A DNA stretch of 64,000 nt. It comes from JBGLNJ01 sp041300525. Lineage in GTDB: Bacteria > Chloroflexota > Anaerolineae > Fen-1058. Shown piece by piece: positions 7,527 to 18,016 of this stretch; positions within the stretch are counted from its first letter, which is position 1, and every line of letters begins with the position of its first letter. The translations under genes and the position numbers were made by a program. A model generated the notes under the pieces. That model was not told where the DNA came from. It worked only from the letters and a program-made list of their open reading frames with translations, and ran no database searches. The DNA lies in NCBI GenBank assembly GCA_041300525.1, contig JBGLNJ010000001.1:2480001-2544000 (forward strand), in the 5' to 3' direction.

Positions 7527-10266
7527 ATGGATCAGCCCGAAGAGTCCTCTGACCTGCTCCAAGAGCAGCTCGACCGCCGCCGCAAGCGCGGCATGGAAGA
7601 GATCGCCAAGATCGTCAACCGAGGCCAGCATCCCGTCTATAGCGCCTTTGACGTGACCTCGACTTCCGGCAAAAGCTACACTGTCCACATCCGCTCGCTC
7701 ACCGAATTGCTAAACACCTGCACCTGCCCCGATTACGCCACCAACACCATCGGCACGTGCAAGCACATCGAGGGTGTGCTGGGCAACCTGCAAAAGCAGT
7801 TTGAGAAAAAGTGGAACGATTTCATCGCCCAGGCCCCGCCCATTACGCAACTGTACGTCCATCACGCCGAGCGGACGACGGTGCGCGTCACCTTGCCCTT
7901 CCCCAAAAGCAAGCGATTGAGCGAGTTGCTGAGGCGTTATTTCGACGCCGAAGGCGTCTTGCAAGGCAGAATCACGCAGAGCCTGCCCACTCTGCTATCC
8001 GAGCTGAATGCCTTGCCCGCCAGCGTCCGCGAACATTTCCACGTGGGCCAGGATGCGCACGACTATTTGAATAACCAACAAGACATCGAGGCCGTCCAAC
8101 TGCAAAAGAAATGGTTCGCCGAACAAGTCGAGATCGGAACACGCTCGCTCAACGTCATCTCGACGCCGCTGTATCAATACCAGGAAGAAGGCGTGACGCA
8201 CTTGACCTTTGGCCGGCGCGTGCTGCTGGCCGACGACATGGGCCTGGGCAAGACGATCCAGGCCATCGCCGCCGCCGCGCTGCTCAAGCAACTGCGCGAC
8301 ATCCAGCGCGTGCTGATCGTCACGCCCGCCTCGCTCAAGCACCAGTGGGCGCGCGAGATCCAACGCTTCACCTCGCTGCCGGTTCAGATCATCCAGGGCA
8401 ACCAGATTGATCGCCGCAAGCAATACCGTGAGCCGCAATTCTTCAACATTGTCAATTACGAGCTGGCGCTGTACGACCGGGAAGAGATTGTCAAGCAACA
8501 ATTCGACCTGATCGTGCTGGACGAAGCGCAGCGCATCAAGAACTGGCGCACCAAGACCGCCGACGCGATCAAGCAACTTCGCAGCCCGTATGCTTTCGTC
8601 CTCACCGGCACGCCGCTGGAAAACCGCCTCGACGAGTTGTATTCGGTGTTCCAGTTCATTGACCCCACCATCCTCGGCCCGCTGTGGCGCTTTAACGAGC
8701 GCTACTATGAAGTCGAGCGGCGGCCGACCGGCTCGTACAAAGTGCTGGGCTACAAGAACCTCGACGAGCTGCGCCACCGCATCGCGCCCTACCTCATGCG
8801 CCGCGTGCGCGATGAGGTCTTGCTCGACCTGCCCGACCGGATTGACAACAACTTTTTCGTCGAGATGACGGATCCGCAGTGGGACCCTTATCACGAATAC
8901 GAGCATAAAGTCGCCAAGCTGATGTCGCAAGCCAAGCGCCGGCCGCTGACGCCCGACGAGCACAAGCTGCTGCTCGCCTTCCTGACCAAGATGCGGCTGA
9001 TCTGCGACGCGCTGGCGCTGCACGATCACGAGATCAAAGCGGCTGATCGCGAAAAGACCGCCCCCAAGCTGCGCGAGCTGCGCGAGATTTTGGGCGAAGA
9101 GGTCGCCGGCAACGGTCACAAGGCCCTCGTCTTTAGCCAATGGTCAACCATGCTGGCCTTCACCGAGCCGATCCTCGAAAAGCTCAAGGTGGGCTGGGTC
9201 AAGCTGACGGGCGACGTGCCCTCGCCCAAGCGCGGCGCGCTCGTCGAGCAGTTCTTTGAAGACCCCAAGTGCAAAGTGTTTCTCTCGACCGACGCGGGCG
9301 GCGTGGGCCTCAACCTGCAAGCGGCCAGCATGGTCATCAACCTCGACCTGCCATGGAACCCGGCGGTGCTGGGGCAGCGCATCGCCCGCGCGCATCGCCA
9401 CGGGCAGAAACTGCCGGTCAACGTCATCAACCTGATCGCCCAGGGCACGATTGAAGAGCGAATGCTCGACACGCTGGCGGCCAAGCGCGCTGTGTTCGAC
9501 GCGGCGCTCAACGAGGACAGCACCGTCGTTGATCTTTCCTTCAAGGACGCGGGGCAAGGCATCTTGCAGCGGCTCGAAGTGCTGTTGGACACACAGACCG
9601 TCCAACCGGAGTTGGTGCTCGAACCGACGGCCGCCGCTCCCGAAGCCAAACCGGAAGAAGTCAAGCCGGCGCCCACGCTGCAAGGCCTGGCCGATTTGCT
9701 CGTAGGACGTTACCCTGGCCGCATCCTGCTCGTGCGGCAAGCGCCTCATGTGCCCGGCACACCCGGAACGCCCACCGATGGGAATATCCTCATCGTCGTG
9801 GATCGTGACCCGGCCAGGCTGCGGGGTGAAGTCGAAAAAGTGTTGAATGAACACTATCGCGATTTTCCTGCGCCCGGCCTGTTGTTGATGGAGCAGGAAG
9901 GCTTTCGCGCGCTTTCGGCGCTCACCGGCGGTTTGATCGAGCAGACCGCCGAGGCCGCCACGGTTTACCATGCTCCCGCCATGCCGGCGCCCGCGCGCGA
10001 CGATGCGCGCAAGACGCTCGAAAAGAAACTGCGCCGCGCCGGCGAAGGGTTCGATGCCGCCGACAAGCGGCTCAAGCTGGCGTCCGTCGTGCTGCAAGGC
10101 GGTTTCCCCGAAGAAGTCATGCGCCCGCTGCGCCAGGCGTTGGGCTGGGCGCTCTCGGCGCACATCTCGCTCGTCAAGGACAAAGCGCCCGGAGAAGAAC
10201 TGCCCGCGCCGCGCTTGGTGGAAGCGGAACTCGTCGCGGACGACTTGATCGCTCGCGATTTGGGTG
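7527..10266 (+). CDS. SWIM zinc-finger SNF2-type helicase/ATPase (3' truncated)
   Basis: About 913 residues are genuine. An N-terminal SWIM finger (CTCPDYA, then GTCKHIEG, residues about 64-85) is followed by the helicase core: Walker A DDMGLGKTIQA at about 237, DEAQ box LDEAQRIKN, and motif VI QRIARAHRHGQ at about 617. SNF2 enzymes translocate on double-stranded DNA and remodel bound proteins. In this SWIM subgroup the partner is unknown. After the helicase comes a 230-residue extension with a short lysine/arginine-rich part. Similarity ends at about 10266, where the frame runs on for 224 codons through the antisense of a peptide-binding protein. The true C-terminus is missing. Confidence 0.9.
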
Positions 10267-11210
10267 ACGTCAATGCTGCCCGCCTCGAACTCGGTCAGCC
10301 CGGTCGGCAGGTCAATAAACCGCAAAGTGACCTGATCGAGCTTGGCCGGCTGAATCCCTTTGGACCCCGGCCAGAAGGGGTTCTTGACCATCGTCATGCT
10401 GCTTTCGTGAACCCACTCTTTGAGGGCAAAAGGCCCAAAGGTGTTGATGTTCTTGGGATCGGTCCAGGCATCGCCGTTGGCCTCAATAGCCCATTGAGGG
10501 GTTGGACGCGCGTGGAGAGTTGCAAAGATTCCCAGGGTATAGCCGACCTTTTCCGGCGTGGTTACCTGGAAGGTATAGTCGTCAACGGCTTTGAGCGCCA
10601 CCTTGTCGGCCGGGCCTTTCTTGTTGTTATAGTCGCTTCCGCCTACAATGTAGGCTGCCAACTGATAGCCCTGGTTGGCTGCGGTTGCGGGATTGAGCGC
10701 GCGGAGATAGCCATACACGAAATCTTGCGCCGTCACGTAGCGCACCTTGCCGTCTTTGTCCTTGACTTGCTCCACGGCTTTGGTGTCGGGATTATAGCGC
10801 ACCCACGGCACCTTTTCAAGGAGGTGGAAGGTATAGACCAGGCCGTCTGGGGAGATCTCCCAACTCTTGGCCATGCCCGGCAGGATTTCGTTTGTTTCTG
10901 TATTCGGCAGAATCAAACCGGGGAACAACTGCATGGCTAGCTCCATATCCCTGGCATCAACGATTCGTTGTGGGTCAATGCTCTTGGGATCGTTGGCGCC
11001 CCTCTGCACCGTTATGGCTTTGGGCTTGGGCGCCGGGGTGGGAGCTTTGGTCGGCGGCGGCGCAGTCGGAGCGACGGTCGGTTGTGCCGGCGCTGTGGTA
11101 GGAGCGGCTGGGGGTGCACCGGTGGGTGGCACGGACGTCGCGGGAGTGCCACAGCCGGCCAGCATAGCGAGCACCAGAAAGAGGATCAGAAAACGGGCTA
11201 ACTTGTTCAT
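10267..11210 (-). CDS. Peptide/oligopeptide ABC transporter substrate-binding lipoprotein (3' truncated)
   Basis: Translation from the ATG at 11210 gives a lipoprotein signal (MNKLARFLILFLVLAMLAGC, lipobox LAGC). A long Pro/Thr/Ala linker follows, then the family 5 solute-binding domain (NDPKSIDPQRIVDARD, PGMAKSWEISPDG, the YGYLRALNP region). An AGGAG site lies just upstream. The protein binds peptides outside the membrane for import. Only about 314 of an expected 550-600 residues remain. The sequence breaks after FEAGSIDVT at about 10267, where it meets the SNF2 gene from the other strand. Permease and ATPase genes are absent. Confidence 0.88.
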
Positions 11211-11656
11211 CCTATCTTCTCCTTTAGGTGAAATTGAGATCATTTGGGCGTCAAATGCTGTGCGACCTTATTGTATTGATCAGTTCATCAGGCTGCCTCC
11301 TTTCGATCACTCGGACAGAATAGACTCTTTGATCACGGGGCGAACGACCAGGTTGGAGCGCCATTATTCGAATTCGCCAAAGAGAACCGCTGGCGCAGAT
11401 CATCAAGGGATGGTAAAAATCATGGCGCGGTTTTGGCAAAAAGGTGTACAATGTTCAAGAGTGCCAGTGTTGCCTAACTGATCCGGAGCTCTGGTTTGCC
11501 TCGGTTACGAGTTGCCACCCGATATTTGGTTCCAGTATAACAATTCATCATTATGAATCCATTAAGGGAATCATTAAGGGGCCGCCTGATTCTGCGGAAA
11601 TCAAAAGGTGTTGAACAGACGAACGGACAGGCGTCTTGGAACGGAGAAGCCATTTA
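11211..11656. other. Intergenic region with divergent promoters
   Basis: About 445 bases separate the lipoprotein gene (minus strand) from the BTAD regulator (plus strand). No convincing ORF is seen. A plausible promoter for the plus-strand gene is TTGCCA at 11512-11517 and TATAAC at 11536-11541 with an 18-base spacer. Confidence 0.5.
11512..11541 (+). promoter_or_regulatory. Candidate sigma-70 promoter for the BTAD regulator
   Basis: TTGCCA, 18 bases, TATAAC, lying 116 bases upstream of the ATG at 11657. Confidence 0.4.
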
Positions 11657-14600
11657 ATGTCCTATCTTGCTTTGTTCCTGCTGGGTCAGCCGCGTGTTGA
11701 ACGCGACGGCGAGTTGGTCAAGATACGGCTTCAAAAGGCGATCTCCCTTTTATCCTACCTGGCCGTCACCGGAGAATGTCACAGCCGCGACGCGTTAGCC
11801 ACCCTGTTCTGGCCGGAATACGATCAGGACGCCGCCCTCAACACTTTGCGGGTCAACCTCCACACACTCAAAAAAGCCCTGGGCGAAGGTTGGTTAGTTG
11901 TTGACCGGGAGGTTATCGGTCTAAGTGACGCCCCCGATCTATGGGTTGACGTGCATCACTTCCACAGTCTGCTGGCCGAATGTCAAACCCATCGCCATCC
12001 CGCGGACGAGGTGTGCCCGGCCTGTCTGTCTCCCTTGACCGAAGCCATCCAGCTTTACCGTGACGATTTCTTGGCGGGCTTTACCTTGCACGACAGCGTC
12101 TCCTTTGACGATTGGCAACGCCTTCAGACCGAAATTCTGTGCCGCGAGGCGGCTGATGCGCTCAAGAATCTCGCGCACTGTCACTGCGCCCAAAGTGAGT
12201 TCGGCCGGGCGATTGCCTATGCGCGGCGCTGGCTGGCCCTGGATCAATTCCACGAACCAGCACATCGGCTGTTGATGCAGTTGTATGCCTGGTCTGACCA
12301 GCGACCTGCCGCACTTGACCAATATCACGAATGTGCCCGGCTGCTTGAAGAGGAACTGGGCGAGCCTCCTCAGGAACCCACCCTTCAACTGTACCAGGCT
12401 ATCAAGGAGAACCGGCTATCTCCGCCGCCGGTTCTTTCTCGCCTCTCTCTTGCCCCACGCCCGCCTACTCTTCCGGTTCCCCCTTTTCCCTTCATAGGCA
12501 GAGAGAAAGAGCTGGCCGACATTGCCCGACTCTTGAGAGAGCCGGCTTGCCGATTGCTGACCTTGACGGGGCCGGGCGGTATCGGCAAAACCCGCCTGGC
12601 GCTCCAGGCGGCAACCGAAAATGCCCAGGCGTTCCCACACGGCGTCTGGTTTGTTTCTCTGGCGGCCCTAAACTCGCCCGAGTTGCTGGCTTCCACCATT
12701 TCGGATGCGCTCGAGCTTCCCCTGCAAGGTGGAACGGATATTAGGGATCAACTCGTCAACCACCTCCGTGAACGCCAGGCGCTTTTGATCCTGGACGACT
12801 TGGAGCATCTTCTCGATGGAACAGACCTGCTGATCGAAATCTTGAGTAGCGCGCCCGGCGTCAAGATACTGGTCACCTCCCGCGAATGTTTGAACGTGCA
12901 GTGGGAATGGAGGTTAAAAGTCCAGGGGCTCGAGTTCCCCAAAGATGAAACGGCCGCCATCGAAGAGTACAGCGCCGCGCAATTGTTTCTCCAGAGCGCC
13001 CGCCGGATGCATTCTGACTTTGCCCTTTCGGAGCAAGACCGGCCCTACATCGCTCGCATCTGCCGCTACTTGGACGGAATGCCCCTGGGGATCGAGTTGG
13101 CGGCGGCGTGGACACAGATGCTCTCCTGCCAGGAGATCGCGCAAGAGATCGAACGGGACTTTGGTTTTCTCTCGGTTTCCACGCGAGACGTGCCCGAGCG
13201 GCATCGCAGCCTGCGAGCCGTGTTTGATCACTCCTGGAATCTCCTCTCGGACGCAGAAAGGAGAGCGTTCGGCAAGTTGTCCGTATTTCGAGGCGGATTC
13301 CAGCGAGAGGCAGCCGACCAAGTCGCCGGCGCTTCTCTTCCCCTCCTGTCCACTTTGGCGCGCAAATCCTTCCTGCACCGACCCCCAGCGGGCCGGTACG
13401 AGATGCTCGAGGTTCTGCGGCAGTATGCCGAGGAGAAACTCGGGGAGAACCCGCCAGAGTGGGAAGAGACTCACGACCGGCATTGTGGGTATTGTGCGGC
13501 GTTTCTCCACGACCGAGAGTCGCGCCTGAAAGGCGCAGGGCAAAAAGAGGCGCTGGAAGATATCGCAGACGAGATAGAGAACGTGCGAGCGGCCTGGCAG
13601 TGGGCCGTGGCGCATGGGAAGGCGCAAAACATTGACCAATCTCAGGAAAGTCTTTATCTGTTCTATAGCATGCGGAATTGGTTCCAGGAAGGAATAGAGA
13701 CTTGCGGCAAGGCTGTAGAAAAGTTGCGATCAATGCGTGATGACAGAGGCGACCTTGCCCAAGAACAGTCCCTTGTCCTGGGCAGACTCTTGGCGCGGCA
13801 AGGTTACTTGTGCGATAGAGTCTGCCAGTTTGACCAGGCCAAGGAATTGTTGCAGGAAAGCCTCACGATTTTTCTCCGCCTGGAGATACGAAGCGAGACG
13901 GCTCTTCCCCTCCGCGGTCTCGCTCGAGTCGCCCTGGATATGGAAGAATACGCCGAAGCCAGACAACTGTATCAGGAGAGTCTGGTCATCTACAAAGAGA
14001 ATGGTGACCTGTGGGGAGTGGGGCGCTGTCTCGACAGTTTGGGCTTTATCGCCCTGTGTTTGGAAGAGCTCTATGAGGCCAAACGATTGCTTCAGGAAGG
14101 CGCGGCGATTTCCAAAAAGATCGGCGATCAATGGGGAACAGCCTGGTGTCTTGCCGATCTGGGCTTTACCACTCTACTCTTGAAAGAGTACCGGGAGGCC
14201 AGGCAACTGCTTCAGGAAAGCCGGGCCACTTGTGAAAGGATCGGCGATTGGCAAGGGGTGGCAACGTCTCTCGGCTACCTGGCTCTGGTTGCCGTGGGAA
14301 TGCAAGAGTACCACGAGGCAAGACAGATCTACCAGAAAAGTATCGCTACCTGGCAAGAAGTGGGCTACCAGCAAGGAATCGCATACACTCTGGTTGACCT
14401 GGGATTTTTTCTCTATATGCGGGAAGAATACGCGGAGGCCAGGCAGTGCTTGCAAGAAGCTTTGGAAACAGCCCTCAATGCGCAACTCGTCCCCACGGTT
14501 ATGAGAGCGCTAGCCGGAATGGTGACACTTTTGACAAAAGAGGGGAGGAAAAGCGAGGCTTGCAATCTCATTGACCACATTCTCCACCACCCTGCCATCC

Positions 14601-14758
14601 ATGGGAAAGTCACAGATAGCACACAGCAACTCTTTTCCTCAGCGGACATCAGTTTGCTGGTGTACGCCCGGCACACCCCGGCCATCTATGCAGAGTTTAT
14701 GAGCGGAGTTCAGGAGGTCAAGCACCGGGTAGAGCAAATGCTGTACGAGTCTGCCTGA
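11657..14758 (+). CDS. BTAD/AfsR-SARP-like transcriptional regulator with STAND ATPase and TPR repeats
   Basis: The ATG at 11657 (GGAG site at 11643) opens a 1033-residue protein. Residues about 1-95 form a winged-helix DNA-binding domain (LALFLLGQPRVERDGELVKI, DALATLFWPEYDQDAALNTLRVNLHTLKK). Residues 100-255 form the bacterial transcriptional activator domain with its helical repeats. A STAND-type ATPase follows with Walker A GPGGIGKTRLALQ at about 306 and LLILDDLEHLL as Walker B. About six TPR-like repeats (YAEARQLYQESL, YEAKRLLQEGA, YREARQLLQES and so on) fill residues 700-960. Such proteins are ligand- or partner-triggered activators; the target genes are unknown. The gene is complete and monocistronic. 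Confidence 0.9.
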   Translation: MSYLALFLLGQPRVERDGELVKIRLQKAISLLSYLAVTGECHSRDALATLFWPEYDQDAALNTLRVNLHTLKKALGEGWLVVDREVIGLSDAPDLWVDVHHFHSLLAECQTHRHPADEVCPACLSPLTEAIQLYRDDFLAGFTLHDSVSFDDWQRLQTEILCREAADALKNLAHCHCAQSEFGRAIAYARRWLALDQFHEPAHRLLMQLYAWSDQRPAALDQYHECARLLEEELGEPPQEPTLQLYQAIKENRLSPPPVLSRLSLAPRPPTLPVPPFPFIGREKELADIARLLREPACRLLTLTGPGGIGKTRLALQAATENAQAFPHGVWFVSLAALNSPELLASTISDALELPLQGGTDIRDQLVNHLRERQALLILDDLEHLLDGTDLLIEILSSAPGVKILVTSRECLNVQWEWRLKVQGLEFPKDETAAIEEYSAAQLFLQSARRMHSDFALSEQDRPYIARICRYLDGMPLGIELAAAWTQMLSCQEIAQEIERDFGFLSVSTRDVPERHRSLRAVFDHSWNLLSDAERRAFGKLSVFRGGFQREAADQVAGASLPLLSTLARKSFLHRPPAGRYEMLEVLRQYAEEKLGENPPEWEETHDRHCGYCAAFLHDRESRLKGAGQKEALEDIADEIENVRAAWQWAVAHGKAQNIDQSQESLYLFYSMRNWFQEGIETCGKAVEKLRSMRDDRGDLAQEQSLVLGRLLARQGYLCDRVCQFDQAKELLQESLTIFLRLEIRSETALPLRGLARVALDMEEYAEARQLYQESLVIYKENGDLWGVGRCLDSLGFIALCLEELYEAKRLLQEGAAISKKIGDQWGTAWCLADLGFTTLLLKEYREARQLLQESRATCERIGDWQGVATSLGYLALVAVGMQEYHEARQIYQKSIATWQEVGYQQGIAYTLVDLGFFLYMREEYAEARQCLQEALETALNAQLVPTVMRALAGMVTLLTKEGRKSEACNLIDHILHHPAIHGKVTDSTQQLFSSADISLLVYARHTPAIYAEFMSGVQEVKHRVEQMLYESA

Positions 14759-14988
14759 TGAGCGGCCAGGTCGTATCCCGGTCAAGCGGATACACCGGGC
14801 GCTTCAAGCGTTGGAACTCTCTGTGTCACATCGCAATGGGTCGCGCCAGGGGTAAAGGCCAGAATCGAACGCTGACTGATCACCTGAAAGGGTATGGTGA
14901 GATAGCCGCACTTGAGGACGACGATCTTGTAATCCAGCGGCTCTAGCCCCAGGCTGCGGAGTTGGAGCGGGTCTTTAAAGCTCAGCCG

Positions 14989-16047
14989 TCACGACACGGT
15001 GAGAGACCGCAAGGCGTGAGTGAGCACCTGCACTGCGCTTCGGTATTCGGCCAGCGAGAGGCGCTCTTGCGGCGTGTGATCCAAACTTGAATCGCCCGGC
15101 CCATACGCCAGGATGGGGCAGTTCCAGACTGGCCCCACCGCGTTCATATCCGCAGTGCCCGACTTGACGACAAACCCCGGCTGACCATTCTGCGCACGAA
15201 TGGCCGCCAGGAATGCACGCACGAGCGGCGTATTTTTCTCGGCGCGGTACGCGGGAACCGGAGTGCCGACCGTAAAGATGTCGCCATTGCCGCGCAACTC
15301 GTTGAGCGTCTTCCACCATTGTGCTATCGAGATGCCCGGCGGCAATCGCACGCCCACCTGCAGAAAAGCTGTTTCCTCAAAGCCGTCGTTGCGCGACCGC
15401 ATGTCGCGCAAGGTGGGCGAAAGCTGCTCAAAGACCAACGCGCGCGTCGCATTGTGCTGGTCGCAATAAGCTTTGAGACGATTCCAAAAGCCAATCGCGG
15501 CCTCGCACGCGCTTTCGTTGTTCGAGGCCGTGTGGCTCAAGGCGCGCCGCGCCGAGCACTCGAACCACAGGCTGCCTCGATAGCCAATCGCCACGCGATC
15601 CCACCGGCTTGGCTCTCCGATGACGGCAAAGGTAGGGTGGTATTGCTTGGCGACATGCCATGCGCCGCGTGAATCGCCTTCTTCCTCCACCGCGCCGACG
15701 ACGACAAATTGCCAGCCGGGAACCGGGCCGACCGCGGCCACTCCATCCACAAACGCAGCCAGCGGCCCTTTGGCATCCACCGCGCCGCGCCCGTGCAAAA
15801 CGTCGCCCTCGACGCGCACGGGAATCTCGCCGGCCACCGTGTCAATGTGACCCAACAAGATCACCTGACGCGGCCCTTCGCCCATGCTGCCCACCGCGTT
15901 TCCGATCTCATCGGAGAACGCGCGGGCAAAACCCAGTTCCTTCATGCGGACCGCCAGCCACGTCACCGCCGCTTGTTCTTGGCCGGTGGGGCGGTAGCGT
16001 TGCACCAAGCCTAGCAGTGTTTCGGGAATGATGTCAGAGTCGAGCAT
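14989..16047 (-). CDS. lysK: [LysW]-lysine/ornithine hydrolase (M20 family, LysK-like)
   Basis: The 352-residue M20 metallopeptidase removes the carrier group from lysine or ornithine in the LysW-dependent amino-acid pathway. Metal-site motifs are LLGHIDTVAGEIPV, then GRGAVDAKGPLAAF with the bridging Asp, and the catalytic Glu pair in GAVEEEGDSRGA. The C-terminal DHTPQERLSLAEY supplies the last metal ligand. Compact size, short GRGAVDAKG motif and the neighbouring aminotransferase fit LysK better than ArgE or DapE, but other M20 deacylases cannot be excluded. The ATG at 16047 is preferred over an in-frame GTG at 16056 because of a GGCGGGTGA site before it. Confidence 0.8.
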   Translation of the reverse strand: MLDSDIIPETLLGLVQRYRPTGQEQAAVTWLAVRMKELGFARAFSDEIGNAVGSMGEGPRQVILLGHIDTVAGEIPVRVEGDVLHGRGAVDAKGPLAAFVDGVAAVGPVPGWQFVVVGAVEEEGDSRGAWHVAKQYHPTFAVIGEPSRWDRVAIGYRGSLWFECSARRALSHTASNNESACEAAIGFWNRLKAYCDQHNATRALVFEQLSPTLRDMRSRNDGFEETAFLQVGVRLPPGISIAQWWKTLNELRGNGDIFTVGTPVPAYRAEKNTPLVRAFLAAIRAQNGQPGFVVKSGTADMNAVGPVWNCPILAYGPGDSSLDHTPQERLSLAEYRSAVQVLTHALRSLTVS

Positions 16048-16105
16048 GGTGTTCACCCGCCAAAGTTGCGCTGAGATTCAGAGTTCGCTGCAACATTGGC
16101 GAAAA

Positions 16106-16119
16106 CCTTCGCAAGGGTG
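16106..16119. repeat. Copy of the CTTCGCAAGGGT repeat
   Basis: It is identical over 12 bases to the right arm of the inverted repeat at 7434-7445 and lies between lysK and the aminotransferase. Confidence 0.45.
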
Positions 16120-16124
16120 AAAAT

Positions 16125-16590
16125 TCATTCGGAAACGGGCTGAGACAGAACTTGTTGCAGCGCGTCCGCCACGCGGTCAAGTTGCTCGCGGGTGATGACG
16201 AGCGGCGGCAGGAAGCGAACGACGTTCATTCCCGCCGAAAGCGCCACCACCCCGCGCTCCGTCAACGCCTGCAGGAACGGCGCCGATTTCTTCTTCAGTT
16301 CCACGCCCACGAGCAGCCCCATCCCACGCACCTCGCGGATGAGGGGCGAATTTCGCGCAGCGTCCTGCAACCGCTCCATAAAATGCACGCCATTTTCGGC
16401 GGTGCGCGCGGGCAGGTCGAGGCGTTCTATTTCACTTAACGCCGCCAGCGACGCGGCGCACGCCAGCGGGTTGCCGCCGAACGTCGAGCCGTGGATGTGA
16501 CCGGGCAGAACGCCGAACCGCTCGCCGAGCAACCATTGCGAGTGCAACGGAAAAAACTCCGTGGGAATTAGCGGATCAACAATCCTGGAC
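16125..16590 (-). CDS. Class III aminotransferase C-terminal part (LysJ/ArgD-like, 5' truncated)
   Basis: About 140 residues of the C-terminal end of an acetylornithine / LysW-aminoadipate-semialdehyde aminotransferase are present. HGSTFGGNPLACAASLAAL is the hallmark region after the PLP lysine, and EVRGMGLLVGVEL and VVRFLPPLVIT close the fold. The PLP-binding Lys and the first two-thirds of the enzyme are missing. It lies 78 bases upstream of lysK in the same direction, the expected order in a LysW pathway operon. Upstream of about 16575-16590 the frame meets unrelated sequence, so this is a breakpoint remnant. Confidence 0.75.
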
Positions 16591-16696
16591 GGATGGAGCG
16601 AATCACATCAAGCGAGGCCCGGGCTTGCTCGACGCGCAACTCAAAGATCAGCGGCCCGGAAAAGTTGGCGGCGGCGGCTCCGACAACCTGCTAGCC
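16568..16696 (-). pseudogene. Possible C-terminal scrap of a sugar-phosphate isomerase/epimerase
   Basis: The minus-strand frame reads ANFSGPLIFELRVEQARAS, then LDVIRSIRPG and a stop. This resembles the last beta-alpha unit of xylose-isomerase-like TIM-barrel proteins. There is no start and an in-frame stop lies just upstream, so at most a 35-40 residue remnant sits between the hydrolase gene and the aminotransferase breakpoint. Confidence 0.35.
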
Positions 16697-16717
16697 TCAT
16701 TCCCAGGTGAACAGGAC

Positions 16718-17770
16718 CTATCGGGAGGCAATATGTACTCTACTCTGTTTCTGCTTCACCTCAATAATCTCTTGTGCGATTTTGTCTGGCTGGTCAATCA
16801 AAATAGAATGTGCCGAGTCCTCGAACCAGACCAGTCCCTTGTCCGCCGGCGCGCTCAAGTGATCATAGTATTTCTCGATCAGCGGGTAGGGCGTATTCAT
16901 GTCGTGCCTTCCCACAAAAAAGTAAATGGGTACCCGAACCTGGCGGACAGTCTGGGAGAAATCCAACTGCATCAACTCCGGCCACATCCGTCGGAGCGAC
17001 CGGGCGCTGCCTAGCGGCCACAGCGCAGATTCAGCCAGCGAATACTCGCGCGATTTCAAAAGCAGCCGCACTTCATGGGTATAACTGGTCCGAGTGCGAT
17101 ACACTCCGCCAAATGTAAGCAGCCATTTGCGCTGTGTCATCAGTTGGTCGAACCAATTCGCAGACTCGTAAGCCGGGTCAATTCCCTCCAACTCGTGGAG
17201 GGCCTGCGCGTTATGGGTCTCGCGCGCTTTCTGCCGAACATAGTCCAATGACAGCCTCTCAGCCTCGCGGCCATTCACCTCTTGACTGACGCTGATGTAA
17301 GCCTGAAAATCTTCCGGGTATCGGTCAACGAGCGACAGTCCCAGCGCCGTCCCCCAGGAAAAGCCCATCAAGTAAATCTTGCCGACGCCTAATCGGCTTT
17401 TCAAGTGCGTCACCAACTGGTGCGCGTCTTGTATCATCTGCTCGACCGAAAGCGAGTCTGTGTTCAAGGTGGAGGCGAACGTTTTTCCTGCGCCGCGCTG
17501 ATCCCAATTCACGACGACGAAATGATCCTCCAACTGCGGGCACTGAGTTCGCAGCAAGGCCAGGTTCGCCGAGCCTGGGCCGCCGTGCAAAAAGAGCAAT
17601 ACCGGGTTGCGCGTGTCGCGGCCTCGGATGGATATCCACTGCTTCACGCCATTCAACTCGATCTGTTCCAAAGTATTGATGCTCTCAGCGCCGCCGGGCG
17701 CAAGCGGCGCCGGCCCCGACCAGCAGGCCAACACAACCACCACGCTGATGAACAACAGCAAGAATAACAT
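16718..17770 (-). CDS. Alpha/beta hydrolase lipoprotein (proline iminopeptidase-like)
   Basis: The ATG at 17770 follows an AAGGAG site and opens a lipoprotein signal (LFLLLFISVVVVLAC, lipobox Cys at about residue 17); an in-frame ATG at 17788 is less likely. The hydrolase has the oxyanion-region HGGPGSANLAL, the DQRGAGKT motif typical of proline iminopeptidase relatives, the nucleophile elbow GFSWGTALG, the acid in VGRHDMNTP, and His in EDSAHSILID. At 350 residues it is complete. The enzyme is expected outside the membrane; its substrate (peptide, amide or ester) is not readable. Confidence 0.85.
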   Translation of the reverse strand: MLFLLLFISVVVVLACWSGPAPLAPGGAESINTLEQIELNGVKQWISIRGRDTRNPVLLFLHGGPGSANLALLRTQCPQLEDHFVVVNWDQRGAGKTFASTLNTDSLSVEQMIQDAHQLVTHLKSRLGVGKIYLMGFSWGTALGLSLVDRYPEDFQAYISVSQEVNGREAERLSLDYVRQKARETHNAQALHELEGIDPAYESANWFDQLMTQRKWLLTFGGVYRTRTSYTHEVRLLLKSREYSLAESALWPLGSARSLRRMWPELMQLDFSQTVRQVRVPIYFFVGRHDMNTPYPLIEKYYDHLSAPADKGLVWFEDSAHSILIDQPDKIAQEIIEVKQKQSRVHIASR

Positions 17771-17784
17771 GCGGCTCCTTGATC

Positions 17785-18009
17785 TCATGTTGGGAGTGTG
17801 ACACGTTGAACGGCGACGAGAGTCAGTCCCAGATTGCGCACCTTGCCCAGCGCACCGTGCAGTGCGGCCTGATCGGCCACCGGGCCGGCTAGCCGGGTGT
17901 TGCCATCGGGCAAGAGCGTCACCGTCAACCCGTCGAACCACGCGGCCCAGTGATGGCGGTCAAGGTGTCCTTCGACGGTGATCTCGTACACGGCTTGTGA
18001 CTTACACAT
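17785..18009 (-). CDS. Small conserved hypothetical protein
   Basis: A 74-residue protein (MCKSQAVYEITVEGHLDRHH, then AWFDGLTVTLLPDGNTRLAG and a C-terminal LGLTLVAVQRV). The pattern of a short beta-alpha-beta domain with GP-DQAALHG-L-K-R-LGL is one I associate with small uncharacterised proteins frequent in Chloroflexota and other environmental bacteria. It lies 7 bases downstream of the polyferredoxin gene and 14 bases before the lipoprotein hydrolase start, so it is probably in the same transcript. No function is proposed. Confidence 0.7.
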   Translation of the reverse strand: MCKSQAVYEITVEGHLDRHHWAAWFDGLTVTLLPDGNTRLAGPVADQAALHGALGKVRNLGLTLVAVQRVTLPT

Positions 18010-18016
18010 CGCTGCC

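Noticed and set aside
9144..10940. 699-residue minus-strand ORF and 1137-residue plus-strand ORF read as single long proteins
   Set aside because: Each is a genuine gene half followed by the antisense of the other; similarity stops at about 10266 in both.
14758..14946. 62-residue ORF after the BTAD gene
   Set aside because: No ribosome site, no family pattern, composition like noncoding shadow.
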